Positions 1-8,540 of a stretch of 64,000 nt of DNA are shown piece after piece. Numbering within the stretch: the first letter of the stretch is position 1; every line of letters starts with the position of its first letter. The DNA lies in assembly GCA_947460825.1 (NCBI GenBank), contig CANHHA010000007.1, forward strand, positions 20,409-84,408, given 5' to 3'. The stretch is from Flavobacteriales bacterium. Lineage in GTDB: Bacteria > Bacteroidota > Bacteroidia > Flavobacteriales_D > Crocinitomicaceae. The position numbers were made by a program, and so were the translations under genes. The notes beneath the pieces were generated by a model. It did no database searches and was not told the origin of the DNA. It saw nothing but the letters and a program-made list of their open reading frames with translations.

Positions 1-555
1 GGCCTGTACTTGAGTGATGATGTTATTGCGCCTCAAAAATGGATGATACCATCAAATACCGTAATCCTCCCGAATGACTATTTAATCATTTGGACCGATA
101 ATGACACGCTGCAAACAACCGGCTTGCACACCAATTTTAAGCTGGGCGCTACAGGTGATTATGTTCGTCTATCCAATGGAATAACAATCCTTGATCAAGT
201 AACGCTTCCTGCATTGTTAACGGATGAATCCTATGCGCGCTGTCCAGAAACAGGCGTCGTGTTTGACTATGCGGCTCCAACGTTTGATGCCATGAACAAT
301 TGTTTTGCCGGTACTGAACCGATTTCATTTGAACCGATACTCTATCCGAATCCAGCAAGTGATATGGTAAATCTTAAGCTTACACAGCAAGCTCACATTG
401 AAGTGATGGATATGAATGGAAGGGAAGTCTTCACTGAAGGTAATGCCATTGGATTGATTCAGCTCACAACATCGGCATGGACCAATGGGCTTTATATAGT
501 GGTTATTCGCGATAATCAAGGTGAAACACATTGCTTAAAGTTAATTAAGCAATAA
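1..555 (+). CDS. Lamin-tail-domain T9SS cargo protein, 3' part (5' end outside window)
   Basis: The reading frame is open from base 1, so this is the C-terminal part of a longer secreted protein. The first 60 or so residues look like a lamin tail domain (LTD): a 'YLSDD' start, then 'P.N..ILPNDYLIIW.DND', then 'LHTNFKL...GDYVRLS'. This domain is common on extracellular Bacteroidetes proteins. The last 75 residues form a type A T9SS sorting domain: 'LYPNPASD' opens it, followed by 'VMDMNGREV' and a terminal 'GLYIVVI' plus 'LKLIKQ'. The protein is therefore expected to cross the outer membrane by the type IX system and be attached to the surface or released. Its main catalytic or binding domain lies upstream of the window and is unknown. 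Confidence 0.85.
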   Translation, partial: GLYLSDDVIAPQKWMIPSNTVILPNDYLIIWTDNDTLQTTGLHTNFKLGATGDYVRLSNGITILDQVTLPALLTDESYARCPETGVVFDYAAPTFDAMNNCFAGTEPISFEPILYPNPASDMVNLKLTQQAHIEVMDMNGREVFTEGNAIGLIQLTTSAWTNGLYIVVIRDNQGETHCLKLIKQ

Positions 556-921
556 CTATTCTTGTGCTAAATGGTTCTGAATCATCTGCACCACTAAATG
601 GCGTTGATGAATTTCTCTCAGGTAGAATTGATTTACTTTCTTCGAAATAAATTTACGTTTACTGTAACCAAAAGTAAGAACCCCAAAGGCTTTTCGGATA
701 AAGTTTAAATTAGGAGAATAATCTAAATCCATACGACCAATGGCTTGTAGCTCTTCATTAATTCCTGGGCTTAAATCCATTTTAATGGCTTGCTGACGAA
801 TGCCTTCAATAAGGGTGTCGTAACGCTCCAATTTGATTCGCTCGTAGGTTCTGGTTTTCAAAAACCGTGTGTACTGAAAGTCTGCATCGGTGAACGCATG
901 AAATAATTCTTCGATTGTCAT
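556..921 (-). CDS. Conserved-looking small protein of unknown function
   Basis: A 121-residue protein with no signal peptide or membrane segment. It looks mostly helical and basic, with 'FLKTRTYERIKLERYDTL' near the N-terminus and a C-terminal 'KKVNQFYLREIHQRH'. I do not recognise a family. The stop codon abuts the stop of the upstream cargo gene (convergent, no gap), and the start lies 80 nt from the rimO start, which is divergent from it. It is called as a gene because the frame fills the space exactly between two good genes and its composition is protein-like. It is probably cytoplasmic. Confidence 0.6.
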   Translation of the reverse strand: MTIEELFHAFTDADFQYTRFLKTRTYERIKLERYDTLIEGIRQQAIKMDLSPGINEELQAIGRMDLDYSPNLNFIRKAFGVLTFGYSKRKFISKKVNQFYLREIHQRHLVVQMIQNHLAQE

Positions 922-1001
922 AATTGAATGTGGACCGCAAATGTAATAAAAGGAATAGAATAGGGCATGTTTTACACTCCAATTGTCTAATTTTACACCC
1001 T

Positions 1002-2312
1002 ATGAAAACGAAATCAACCCGAAAAAATAAGGTCAACGTAGTAACACTCGGATGTTCTAAAAACACCTTTGATTCGGAAATTATGATGGCTCAACTCAAG
1101 GCGAATAGTTTTGACGTCGGTCATGAACGAAACGAGGAATCGGAGATTGTAATAATCAACACCTGTGGTTTTATCGATAACGCTAAACAAGAGTCAATTG
1201 ATACCATTCTTCAGTATGTAAACGCGAAACAACAGGGTTTAGTGGACAAAGTCTACGTGACCGGTTGCCTCTCAGAGCGTTACCGAAGCGATTTGGAACA
1301 AGAAATCCCCGAGGTTGATGCATATTTTGGAACGCGTGAATTACCAAGGTTATTAAAAACGCTCAAAGCAGATTATAAATATGAGTTGGTTGGAGAACGT
1401 TTACTTACCACGCCAAATCATTATGCGTACTTTAAAATCGCAGAAGGCTGTGATCGTCCATGTTCCTTTTGTGCCATCCCTTTGATGCGCGGACAGCATG
1501 TGTCAACACCCATGGATCAATTAATTAAGAATGCCACTCAATTAGCGAAACAAGGGGTAAAAGAGCTCTTGTTGATTGCACAAGATTTGACCTATTACGG
1601 CTTAGATATTTACAAGAAACGGAACCTAGCTGAATTAGTAGATAAATTATCAGATATTGAAGGAATTGAATGGATTAGGCTGCATTACGCCTTTCCTGCT
1701 GGGTTTCCCATGGATGTGTTAGACGTGATGCGTGACCGTTCCAATGTATGTAATTACTTGGATATTCCATTGCAACACGGGTCTACGGCGATGCTTAAAG
1801 CAATGCGCAGAGGCATTACCCGCGAAAAAACGGAGGAATTAATTGATGCGATACGACAGAAAGTCCCTGGCATTGCGTTGCGAACAACCTTGATTGCTGG
1901 ATTTCCTGGGGAAACAGCACAGGATTTCGAAGAAATGATGGGATTTGTTGAACGTAGTCGTTTTGACCGACTGGGAATCTTTACCTATTCCCATGAAGAC
2001 AATACGCATGCCTTTTCAATGACGGATGATGTGCCCGATGCGGTAAAACAACAGCGCGCAGATGCGGTTATGGAACTGCAATCCGGTATTAGTTATGAAC
2101 TGAATCAAGCAAAGATTGGAAATACCTATAAAACATTGTTTGATCGGGTGGAAGGGGATTACTTTGTCGGAAGAACCGAATTCGATTCTCCTGAGGTGGA
2201 TAATGAAGTTCGAGTAAAACGAACACCTTCCTTATATGTGCCAATTGGCGCATTTTCTCAAGTAAAAATCACCTCGGCAGATCATTATGATTTGTATGGT
2301 GACATATTGTGA
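1002..2312 (+). CDS. rimO: Ribosomal protein S12 methylthiotransferase RimO
   Basis: Radical-SAM enzyme that methylthiolates a conserved aspartate of ribosomal protein S12. The N-terminal MTTase domain shows its three cluster cysteines in 'LGCSKN' (C18), 'NTCGFI' (C55) and 'VTGCLSERY' (C89). The radical SAM triad CxxxCxxC is C150, C154 and C157 in 'EGCDRPCSFC'. The core is followed by a C-terminal TRAM domain ('GDYFVGRTEFDSPEVDNEV'). An in-frame start 78 nt upstream exists, but the ATG at 1002 is preferred: the extra 26 residues do not look like protein, and family members start just before the first motif. At 436 aa it has normal length. The gene stands alone, with a secreted-protein gene 32 nt downstream. 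Confidence 0.96.
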   Translation: MKTKSTRKNKVNVVTLGCSKNTFDSEIMMAQLKANSFDVGHERNEESEIVIINTCGFIDNAKQESIDTILQYVNAKQQGLVDKVYVTGCLSERYRSDLEQEIPEVDAYFGTRELPRLLKTLKADYKYELVGERLLTTPNHYAYFKIAEGCDRPCSFCAIPLMRGQHVSTPMDQLIKNATQLAKQGVKELLLIAQDLTYYGLDIYKKRNLAELVDKLSDIEGIEWIRLHYAFPAGFPMDVLDVMRDRSNVCNYLDIPLQHGSTAMLKAMRRGITREKTEELIDAIRQKVPGIALRTTLIAGFPGETAQDFEEMMGFVERSRFDRLGIFTYSHEDNTHAFSMTDDVPDAVKQQRADAVMELQSGISYELNQAKIGNTYKTLFDRVEGDYFVGRTEFDSPEVDNEVRVKRTPSLYVPIGAFSQVKITSADHYDLYGDIL

Positions 2313-2344
2313 TTAGATTTACTAATAATTAAACAAATAAAAAC

Positions 2345-3487
2345 ATGAAAAATCTGTTATCACTCACTGTTCTTTCAATGCTTTTAGTATTGAATAATGC
2401 GTGGGCACAACCTGTATCGCCCCTTACTGTAATTGATGCTTCAAGTCCAAATGCCTGTGACGGTTCGGCATCCATCACGAATCCAAATATTGTTATTACC
2501 AATACTATTGTTTGGTACTCGAACGGCGCGATTTTAGCGCAAGGGGTAACCAGTGTTTCTAACCTTTGTGCAGGAACGTATGGCGTGTATTATACAACCT
2601 TCATTGATTCTGTTACGGCAACCTTTGTAATTTCGGGGAATCCATGCAACAGTTTGCAGGCGGTAATCACGGGGACAGCTGCAAGTTCTCCAAATGCATT
2701 CGATGGATCAGCTTCAGTAACTGCTGTTGGCGGTTCTGCACCGTACGTATACAATTGGAGTATTGGGTCTGTGTCAAGTACAATTAATGGGCTTGGTGTT
2801 GGCGTTTATACCTGCTGTGTTACGGATATGAATGGCTGTGTGAGCTGCGATAGTTTTACCGTTTCGGCGACCATAAATCCAGGAAATGACACCGTTTTTA
2901 TAATTAACAACAATAACATTCCGAACGTAATGGATTCGCTTGGAATGCAACAAGTGCTTGATTGCAGCATAGATTACAATGCCATTGGTGCAGCCTTTAT
3001 TTCTGGTTCCCAGTATGTTCCAAGCGGTAACCCAAATGCGCTAGATAGCATTTATCTTACTTGGCAAGTATATGATACCTTGGTGCCTGCCAATGTAATG
3101 GCGACGTATGTGGTTGGATATTCTTTATTCCCTCCATTAGCGCAATCCTACACCGCAAGTTTAGAGATTCATTGCCCGCAGAAGAATACGAATTATAATA
3201 CCTTACTAGTAATCGATCAATTCTATACGTCACAATTGGGAATAACGGAACCTACGTTCGTACCAAGCATTTGCGTTCAGGACGGATGTGCATCGGTAGC
3301 GCTAGGAGCAAGTTCTCGTGGCACATTAACCGTTTATTCGATTAGCGGAAGCAAAATGACTTCACAGAACGTGATGGAGGTTTCCAACGCGCAAATTCCG
3401 GTTTCTTCATGGAGCACGGGCGTTTACTTCTTGCATTACACCCTAAGTTCTGGTGCTCAGGGCGTGGTGCGTTTTGTGAAGGAGTAG
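2345..3487 (+). CDS. Secreted protein with SprB-like repeats and T9SS sorting domain
   Basis: 380 aa with an N-terminal signal peptide ending near 'NNAWA'. Two related segments, 'ASSPNACDGSASIT' (about residue 30) and 'ASSPNAFDGSASVTAVGG' (about 115), followed by 'YNWS' and 'CCVTDMNGC', are of the SprB-repeat type found in adhesins and other surface proteins of gliding Bacteroidetes. The middle region is unrecognised. The C-terminus ('LTVYSISGSK', 'STGVYFLHY', 'VVRFVKE') resembles a type A T9SS sorting domain, although the usual 'YPNP' entry motif is missing. Expected to be secreted and surface-bound or released; ligand unknown. Confidence 0.8.
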   Translation: MKNLLSLTVLSMLLVLNNAWAQPVSPLTVIDASSPNACDGSASITNPNIVITNTIVWYSNGAILAQGVTSVSNLCAGTYGVYYTTFIDSVTATFVISGNPCNSLQAVITGTAASSPNAFDGSASVTAVGGSAPYVYNWSIGSVSSTINGLGVGVYTCCVTDMNGCVSCDSFTVSATINPGNDTVFIINNNNIPNVMDSLGMQQVLDCSIDYNAIGAAFISGSQYVPSGNPNALDSIYLTWQVYDTLVPANVMATYVVGYSLFPPLAQSYTASLEIHCPQKNTNYNTLLVIDQFYTSQLGITEPTFVPSICVQDGCASVALGASSRGTLTVYSISGSKMTSQNVMEVSNAQIPVSSWSTGVYFLHYTLSSGAQGVVRFVKE

Positions 3488-3578
3488 TTTAATGAATTAT
3501 ATATTTCTATATATTTAAAATATTTATTTACATTAGTTCTGTTCTTATAGTTTTATAGTACATTTTAATCCAGGAGTT

Positions 3579-5120
3579 ATGCGATTTACCTTTTTAGTGC
3601 TTTTATTATTTCCGATATTATTGTTTGGTCAGGATTATTACATCATTAAGAATTCTAAAAAGACTCAAAGTATTTTTAATTTGGATGATGATAACTCATT
3701 AATGAGTATTTTGCTACGTAATAAATGGGTTTTTGGTCCAAGCGGAGCTATTTACAACGATGAACTAAATAATCCTGAAGGGTTTAGTACAGGTCACTAT
3801 ACTTTAACCTTTGAGGGGTCTCCCTGGCAGGGAATATTCCAAGGTGTGCAAATAGAATATTATACGGATTTTCAGCATTTTGAATCATTTGATAGTTGGG
3901 TAAATAATTATGTTCAACGTGATTTTGATGTTATGGGTGTTGGTCCTAATTGGATGCCTGATATTTTAATGCAAAAATGGGATCCTGAATTTGAAGCTGC
4001 GTGGTATGTGGCAAATAAGTCTGCGAATGAGAGCGGATCTGATGTTGTAATTAATAGCCTACCCAAAGTTATGTATTTTGATTTTAGAAATATTGATGCG
4101 ATAATTGTTAAGAAAAATTCAAAGGATAGCACGTATCGTAACTCAGATGGTACCTTTTCTGCTATAGCAAGACCAAATGATAGAATTTATTTTGTTCAAA
4201 AGTCGGAAATGAAGGATAAATGGGAAGTTGTTTACAATGCTTCTCTTGAAGATGTTTTGATGTTGAAAGCTAATTTCAATAGTAATTGTCGACAATCGTC
4301 TTATGAACCAGTTTCAGATTACGTTGAATTAAAAGGTGTCACAAAGGATAATGTAATTACGATGATGCGGCAATTGCAAATGGAGGAAATGAACAAGCAG
4401 GATGGCAGTCCTTTGAAAATTATTGATTCACATCAAAAACGTGAAACTGAAATTGGTAAATTGTATTCAGAACCTTTAGTTGGGTTTTATCAAGGTCAAG
4501 AAATTTGGTATATGACAGATTTTCGAAACTATACAACACATGAAGATTGGATAAACTTTTATATGAATAGTGATTATGATGCTCTTATGATTGGCGAAAA
4601 ATGGTTCCCCACTCATAACCTATATTTATCGGATACTTCAGTTAAAAAGGCTTGGGATAAGGCTATGGAAAAGGCTATTACTACTGGCACAGATCAGCCA
4701 ATTATAATGGAAAAAACGGCTGTATTTTGGAATGAAGTGTTAAATCCCGCGGTTTATTTACAAATGGAAATTATAAAAGGTGAACATAGTTTTAATAAAA
4801 TTGCTAGGAATATTTTGATTTGTAGATCCGTGGGGCCAGACTTAGGACAAATATATTTCGATAGGGAAGAAAGGATTAATTCGGGTGTTGTACCTGCACT
4901 CGTTTTCAAATTAGATTTATTTAAGTATGATGGCAATACATTATCTAAAAGAGATTCGCTGGTTGATAAAAGGAATTCAATGTTGAATAGTATAATCAGT
5001 ACTTACGGTAAAATTAATTTCAATTACGAATGGGAAAAGATCTTCTTCAATAAATCTTTATTACTACCATTCAGCAAAGAACAACTTTCTTTCAAATTAG
5101 TAAACGGACCAATCGATTAA
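3579..5120 (+). CDS. Secreted protein of unknown function with an internal duplication
   Basis: 513 aa with a signal peptide (residues 1-17, ending 'LLFGQ'). The mature part holds two copies of a unit of about 110 residues: 'FQGVQIEYYTDFQHFESF..W.N.Y...DFDVMGVGPNWMPD' (about 85-130) and 'YQGQEIWYMTDFRNYTTHEDW.NFYMNSDYDALMIGEKWFPT' (about 305-350). Each copy is followed by a helical 'W..A...A...G.D..I' stretch and by 'K.MYF' or 'TAVFW'. There is no T9SS sorting domain and no lipobox, so it is probably periplasmic. An AGGAG lies 6 nt before the ATG, which is rare in this window. I do not recognise the family. Confidence 0.75.
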   Translation: MRFTFLVLLLFPILLFGQDYYIIKNSKKTQSIFNLDDDNSLMSILLRNKWVFGPSGAIYNDELNNPEGFSTGHYTLTFEGSPWQGIFQGVQIEYYTDFQHFESFDSWVNNYVQRDFDVMGVGPNWMPDILMQKWDPEFEAAWYVANKSANESGSDVVINSLPKVMYFDFRNIDAIIVKKNSKDSTYRNSDGTFSAIARPNDRIYFVQKSEMKDKWEVVYNASLEDVLMLKANFNSNCRQSSYEPVSDYVELKGVTKDNVITMMRQLQMEEMNKQDGSPLKIIDSHQKRETEIGKLYSEPLVGFYQGQEIWYMTDFRNYTTHEDWINFYMNSDYDALMIGEKWFPTHNLYLSDTSVKKAWDKAMEKAITTGTDQPIIMEKTAVFWNEVLNPAVYLQMEIIKGEHSFNKIARNILICRSVGPDLGQIYFDREERINSGVVPALVFKLDLFKYDGNTLSKRDSLVDKRNSMLNSIISTYGKINFNYEWEKIFFNKSLLLPFSKEQLSFKLVNGPID

Positions 5121-5199
5121 TTCTTTGATTCGAAGAGTTTTAATTTGTCGAATTTTATTGGTTGAGAACCTTTGTTTGGTTTTATTAGCTACGGAATTG

Positions 5200-5910
5200 T
5201 CAAAGCATCCTGGGTCGGACAGTATAGATGTTGGATATTTGTGTATAACCTTGGACTCCATCGGAGTCCGATAGTTTACAGTATAATCGTCCCCAACAAA
5301 GCGACTCCATAGGAGTCGAATGTTTCACCTGTAATTGAATACAAATAAGCTGCTCCACGGGGTTGAAGATACAACAAGGCATCAGTGAATCGAATGTTGG
5401 CTGTGCTTTGTTCGAGCCCGCTGGGGTCGGGCAGTATAGGTATTGGATATTTGTGTATAACCTTGGACTCCAGCGGAGTCCGATAGTTTACAGTATAATC
5501 GTCCCCAACAAAGCGACTCCATAGGAGTCGAATGTTTCACCTATAATTGAATACAGATAAGCTGCTCCAGGGAGTTGAAGATTGAACAAGGCATCTGTGA
5601 ATCGAATGTTGGCTGTGCTGTATTCGACCCCGCTGGGGTCGTGAAGTATTGGTAATGGATCTAATATACAATCTAGAACTCCAGCGGAGTCCAGTGTTTC
5701 ACCTGTAATTGAATACGAATGTGTTGCTCCACGGAGTTGAAGATTCAACAAGGCATCTGTGAATTGATTGTTGGTGTTGCTTTGTTCGACCCCGCTGGGG
5801 TCGCGAAGTATTGGTGATGGATGTTTGTGTATAACCTAGGACTCCAATGGAGTCCTATAGTTTAAAGTGCCATCGTCCCGAACAAAGCGACTCCATAGGA
5901 GTCGAATGTT
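5200..5910. repeat. Palindrome array (GACTCC/GGAGTC type), no gene
   Basis: Four imperfect tandem copies of a unit of about 165-212 bp. Each unit has up to three short palindromes of 17-18 bp: cgaccccgctggggtcg (5625-5641, 5787-5803), ggactccatcggagtcc or close variants (5253, 5465, 5675, 5839), and cgactccataggagtcg (5302, 5514, 5888). Linkers such as 'aatgtttcacctgtaattg' are also conserved between copies. The palindrome core is the same as in the repeats around the transposase at 42.5 kb, so this is probably a RAYT-related REP/BIME-like array without its own transposase nearby. Open frames inside it are not credible genes. Confidence 0.85.
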
Positions 5911-6015
5911 TTCCATGTCAATTATAATTAATTCTAAGAAGGGATTACGAGCACGCTCGTTTTCCGGGAATAGGGCTCAATCCAAGCATAAAGCCCACCT
6001 TGCATTTGCAAGGCT

Positions 6016-6078
6016 CGGACTTTTTTGTTTATTCCCTCACTCAAGTAAGCTTGGTTCGTTCCTAAACAAAAAAGTCCG
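6016..6078. repeat. Perfect 16-bp inverted repeat downstream of tRNA-Lys
   Basis: The arm at 6016-6031 (cggacttttttgttta) is the exact reverse complement of 6063-6078, with 31 bp between. The right arm overlaps the tRNA-Lys terminator, so the left arm is probably an inverted copy of the terminator T-tract. Confidence 0.7.
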
Positions 6079-6097
6079 CTTCTTTCGAAGTGGACTT
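6068..6097 (-). terminator. Rho-independent terminator of tRNA-Lys
   Basis: Read on the minus strand, AAGTCC (6097-6092) pairs with GGACTT (6077-6072) around a TTC/GAA inner stem. A run of T follows directly. It begins 7 nt after the tRNA 3' end. Confidence 0.8.
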
Positions 6098-6103
6098 ATT
6101 TTG

Positions 6104-6176
6104 TGATCCCGCTGGGATTCGAACCCAGGGCCCATACATTAAAAGTGTATTGCTCTACCAGCTGAGCTACGGAATC
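6104..6176 (-). tRNA. tRNA-Lys (anticodon TTT)
   Basis: 73 nt that fold as a cloverleaf. The acceptor stem is GATTCCG/CGGGATC with one G-T pair, and the discriminator base is A. The D arm is 'GCTCAGCTGGTAGAGC'. The anticodon arm ATACA-CTTTTAA-TGTAT puts TTT at the anticodon, and the T arm is 'CTGGGTTCGAATCCCAG'. The 3' CCA is not encoded and must be added after transcription. The tRNA has its own promoter and terminator. Confidence 0.97.
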
Positions 6177-6191
6177 GCTGATTTGAGGGTG

Positions 6192-6220
6192 CAAATATAC
6201 CAAAAATATTCTTCTCGCAA
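6192..6220 (-). promoter_or_regulatory. Promoter of tRNA-Lys
   Basis: On the minus strand, TTG (6220-6218), 18 nt, then TATATTTG (6199-6192), a near-ideal Bacteroidetes -33/-7 pair. It lies 15 nt before the mature tRNA 5' end. Confidence 0.7.
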
Positions 6221-6232
6221 TCCTTTATTCGG

Positions 6233-6240
6233 TATTTTTG
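6233..6240 (+). promoter_or_regulatory. Likely -7 box of aroK
   Basis: TATTTTTG, an exact TAnnTTTG match, 22 nt before the aroK ATG. No clear -33 element is seen. Confidence 0.5.
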
Positions 6241-6262
6241 GTAAATATAATTATATACGCCG

Positions 6263-6778
6263 ATGCCTTTGTCGAAACACATATGTTTACTCGGGTTTAT
6301 GGGGGCAGGGAAATCTACCCTTGGGACCGCCTTGGCGGAGCGCTTAAACGTTTCGTGGATTGACAGTGATCTGTGGATTGAGCAGACCCAACAACGATCA
6401 ATTCAAGAGATAATCACTGCGTTTGGTTGGCCGGCCTTTCGTGCCTTCGAACAGGAGTTCACGATGTCAATGGCTACCCAGGAGCCTTCTGTTATTTCTT
6501 GTGGTGGAGGATTTCCCTTAGCTAAAGAAAATTGGCTCTGGATTTCTCAGTACTGTACCTCCATATACCTTCAGGTGGATAGCGAACTGCTGTGTGAAAG
6601 GCTTTCAGTAGATCAAGGATCAAGACCCTTACTGGCGAATCTGAATCAAGAATCGCTTAAGTTATTCATTACTTCCGAATTGAAGCATAGAGAACCTATT
6701 TACGAGAAAGCAGATGTTATTGTAAATGGCAATGGTACGGCAGAGGAGACGATTTCTCTCCTGGAGACATTAATATAA
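6263..6778 (+). CDS. aroK: Shikimate kinase
   Basis: 171 aa, the normal length for the family. It phosphorylates shikimate with ATP in the chorismate (aromatic amino acid) pathway. The P-loop 'GFMGAGKST' (about residues 11-19), the shikimate-binding aspartate in 'DSDLWIE' (about 34), the arginine in 'AFRAFEQEF' (about 58) and the 'SCGGGFPL' motif (about 80) are all present, with the lid arginine region 'DQGSRPLL' further on. The gene is monocistronic. Its last 9 bp overlap the convergent gene that follows. Confidence 0.95.
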   Translation: MPLSKHICLLGFMGAGKSTLGTALAERLNVSWIDSDLWIEQTQQRSIQEIITAFGWPAFRAFEQEFTMSMATQEPSVISCGGGFPLAKENWLWISQYCTSIYLQVDSELLCERLSVDQGSRPLLANLNQESLKLFITSELKHREPIYEKADVIVNGNGTAEETISLLETLI

Positions 6779-7444
6779 ATCGCGTCGATAACCAAGTTGA
6801 AATAAAAAGTTTAAGCGAGAATAGGTGTGGCTATTTTCACCTGCACTATTATTAACAACATTTAATACCGAATAAGTTCCCGTAATGTCGAAGAAGAGGG
6901 TTCCTCTTACCGGTATGGTGTATTTAACACCTCCCTGTATCCCTAACGCTAAGTAGTAAATACTTCCTTTGGTTGGATTGGCATTCGGTAACGTATATTT
7001 CCCCTCCCACTCATAGGTTTCCGTGTAATCTAATTTCGAGAACTTTGCGCTGGTAGTATTAATTCCTATCCCAAATACACTTCCTCCATACAGGGCCAAT
7101 CCGTTGTCATAGTCATTGAGCATATACGATCGCGTTCCCCCTTCAATGAGAAAGGTATGGGATCGCACGTTGTATGGAACAGAAAGCGTATATGGCGAAG
7201 TAGCCACATCAATGGCGGTCATATTAGCGTAACGTGTTGTGCTGTCTTGGTTTGGTAAAAAGGCTGAAGCTCTAACGAAAAAGGTTAAATCGCTAGACCG
7301 TGGTATTTCCAAACCCAGGTTGAATCCAAAAGATTTTTTTTGCGTACCAACGCCATTTAATATTCCTGTACCCCCAGAAATACTCATTTGAGCTTGGCTC
7401 GTTAAACAAAGGCTAGTAAACAATATTGCGATTAAAAACTTCAT
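6770..7444 (-). CDS. Outer-membrane beta-barrel-like protein, unknown function
   Basis: About 224 aa from the chosen ATG at 7444, which gives a clean signal peptide (MKFLIAILF...LTSQA); an ATG six codons earlier (7462) is possible. The mature part has alternating hydrophobic and aromatic strands rich in glycine, ending 'LNFLFQLGYRRDLY', as expected for an outer-membrane barrel whose last strand carries a terminal aromatic residue. TACATTTG at 7481-7474 (minus strand) could be its -7 box. Convergent with aroK. No specific family recognised. Confidence 0.65.
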   Translation of the reverse strand: MKFLIAILFTSLCLTSQAQMSISGGTGILNGVGTQKKSFGFNLGLEIPRSSDLTFFVRASAFLPNQDSTTRYANMTAIDVATSPYTLSVPYNVRSHTFLIEGGTRSYMLNDYDNGLALYGGSVFGIGINTTSAKFSKLDYTETYEWEGKYTLPNANPTKGSIYYLALGIQGGVKYTIPVRGTLFFDITGTYSVLNVVNNSAGENSHTYSRLNFLFQLGYRRDLY

Positions 7445-7574
7445 AATAATCCAGGTTCTCATAGACGTTATAACAAATGTAGTTCAGACACCTTGATTAA
7501 ACAAGTTAATTCAATTTTAAGTTTTGTTAATGTTATTAAAATTATTGCGATGTTTTTTCTAACTTCGTTGTCGT

Positions 7575-8540
7575 ATGAAGCGTCAATTGGCTTTTTCCTT
7601 AGTACTTGCAACCCTGTCGTTTATTGCGACAAAGGCCATCGAGTCCTATGGCGTCGATCAGTTTTATGAATATCAGGCTACCCATTTCCAAAAAGAGAGT
7701 GGATATTTTGATTTACAACACCCCGTAAGCATCCAGTATCTTCCCACGGGATTGATTCCATTCAGTGAAATTTCCAGTATGGACAGCCTTCACCTCATGG
7801 CCATGCAAGGGAGTGGATTAAACGGTCTAGTTCGTTTAAATTCGGATTCCAATTCTTTTTCAATCCTTTCGCCCTTAAAATCAACGCAGCATTTGTCTGC
7901 TTTTGTACAGGTAGATTCCACCTTGTATTTATTTGATGATCGCATGGATGTTTACACTTCCACCTTTCCGTATGATTCCTCATCGACACGTAAAATTTCA
8001 CAGGAACGGCCAAATTGGAAAAGTAATTCCGCATGTTTTCATCAGGCCACGCATCGAATATATTTCAATCCTGAAGTAGATCATCCAGAAACAAATCGAC
8101 TTCGTGCCGTGTATACGTTTAATCTGAATAAAAACCGTTTTGTTTCCGAGCCATTATTTTCTTACGATGTTGATGCCGTGGAGCGCTTCGCCTCAGAACA
8201 TGGAATTAGAATCCATGCGAACAGAGTAACTTCATTAAAAGACACTGTGTTGGGATTAACTGTTATACCGAGTGCCATAGCGGTACACCCCAAAACAAAT
8301 GAAGTATATATACTATCAGCCATTGATCATTCATTAGTGGTATTTAACCAGTTTGGATTCATTACCAATTATTCTGAATTGGATGCTGGGCTATTTCCAA
8401 ATCCAACTGGATTAACCTTTGCTCAAAATGGGGATTTGTTAATTTCTAACGAGGATTTTATTAAAAATTCAATCGTTCGGATCTCCTGGAACAAACTTTG
8501 GCAATCCAAAGGTGGAAAAGGATTGGTTTTTGGACGTTAA
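7575..8540 (+). CDS. Exported protein, possibly a beta-propeller, unknown function
   Basis: 321 aa with an uncleaved or weak N-terminal hydrophobic segment (residues 5-20). The C-terminal half contains 'AVHPKTNEVYILSAIDHSLVVFNQFG' and 'FPNPTGLTFAQNGDLLISNE', which look like blades of an NHL or SMP-30-like propeller. The first half has shorter, similar strand patterns ('LYLFDDRMDVYTS'). TAACTTCG lies 7 nt before the ATG and may be a -7 box. It ends 4 bp inside the convergent wbqC-like gene. Function unknown. Confidence 0.65.
   Translation: MKRQLAFSLVLATLSFIATKAIESYGVDQFYEYQATHFQKESGYFDLQHPVSIQYLPTGLIPFSEISSMDSLHLMAMQGSGLNGLVRLNSDSNSFSILSPLKSTQHLSAFVQVDSTLYLFDDRMDVYTSTFPYDSSSTRKISQERPNWKSNSACFHQATHRIYFNPEVDHPETNRLRAVYTFNLNKNRFVSEPLFSYDVDAVERFASEHGIRIHANRVTSLKDTVLGLTVIPSAIAVHPKTNEVYILSAIDHSLVVFNQFGFITNYSELDAGLFPNPTGLTFAQNGDLLISNEDFIKNSIVRISWNKLWQSKGGKGLVFGR

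Noticed and set aside
5488..5751. 87-codon frame in the palindrome array
   Set aside because: Its repeated peptide segments only mirror the repeated DNA units; no start signal.
6090..6347. 85-codon frame on the plus strand
   Set aside because: It covers the tRNA-Lys gene and the start of aroK in another frame.
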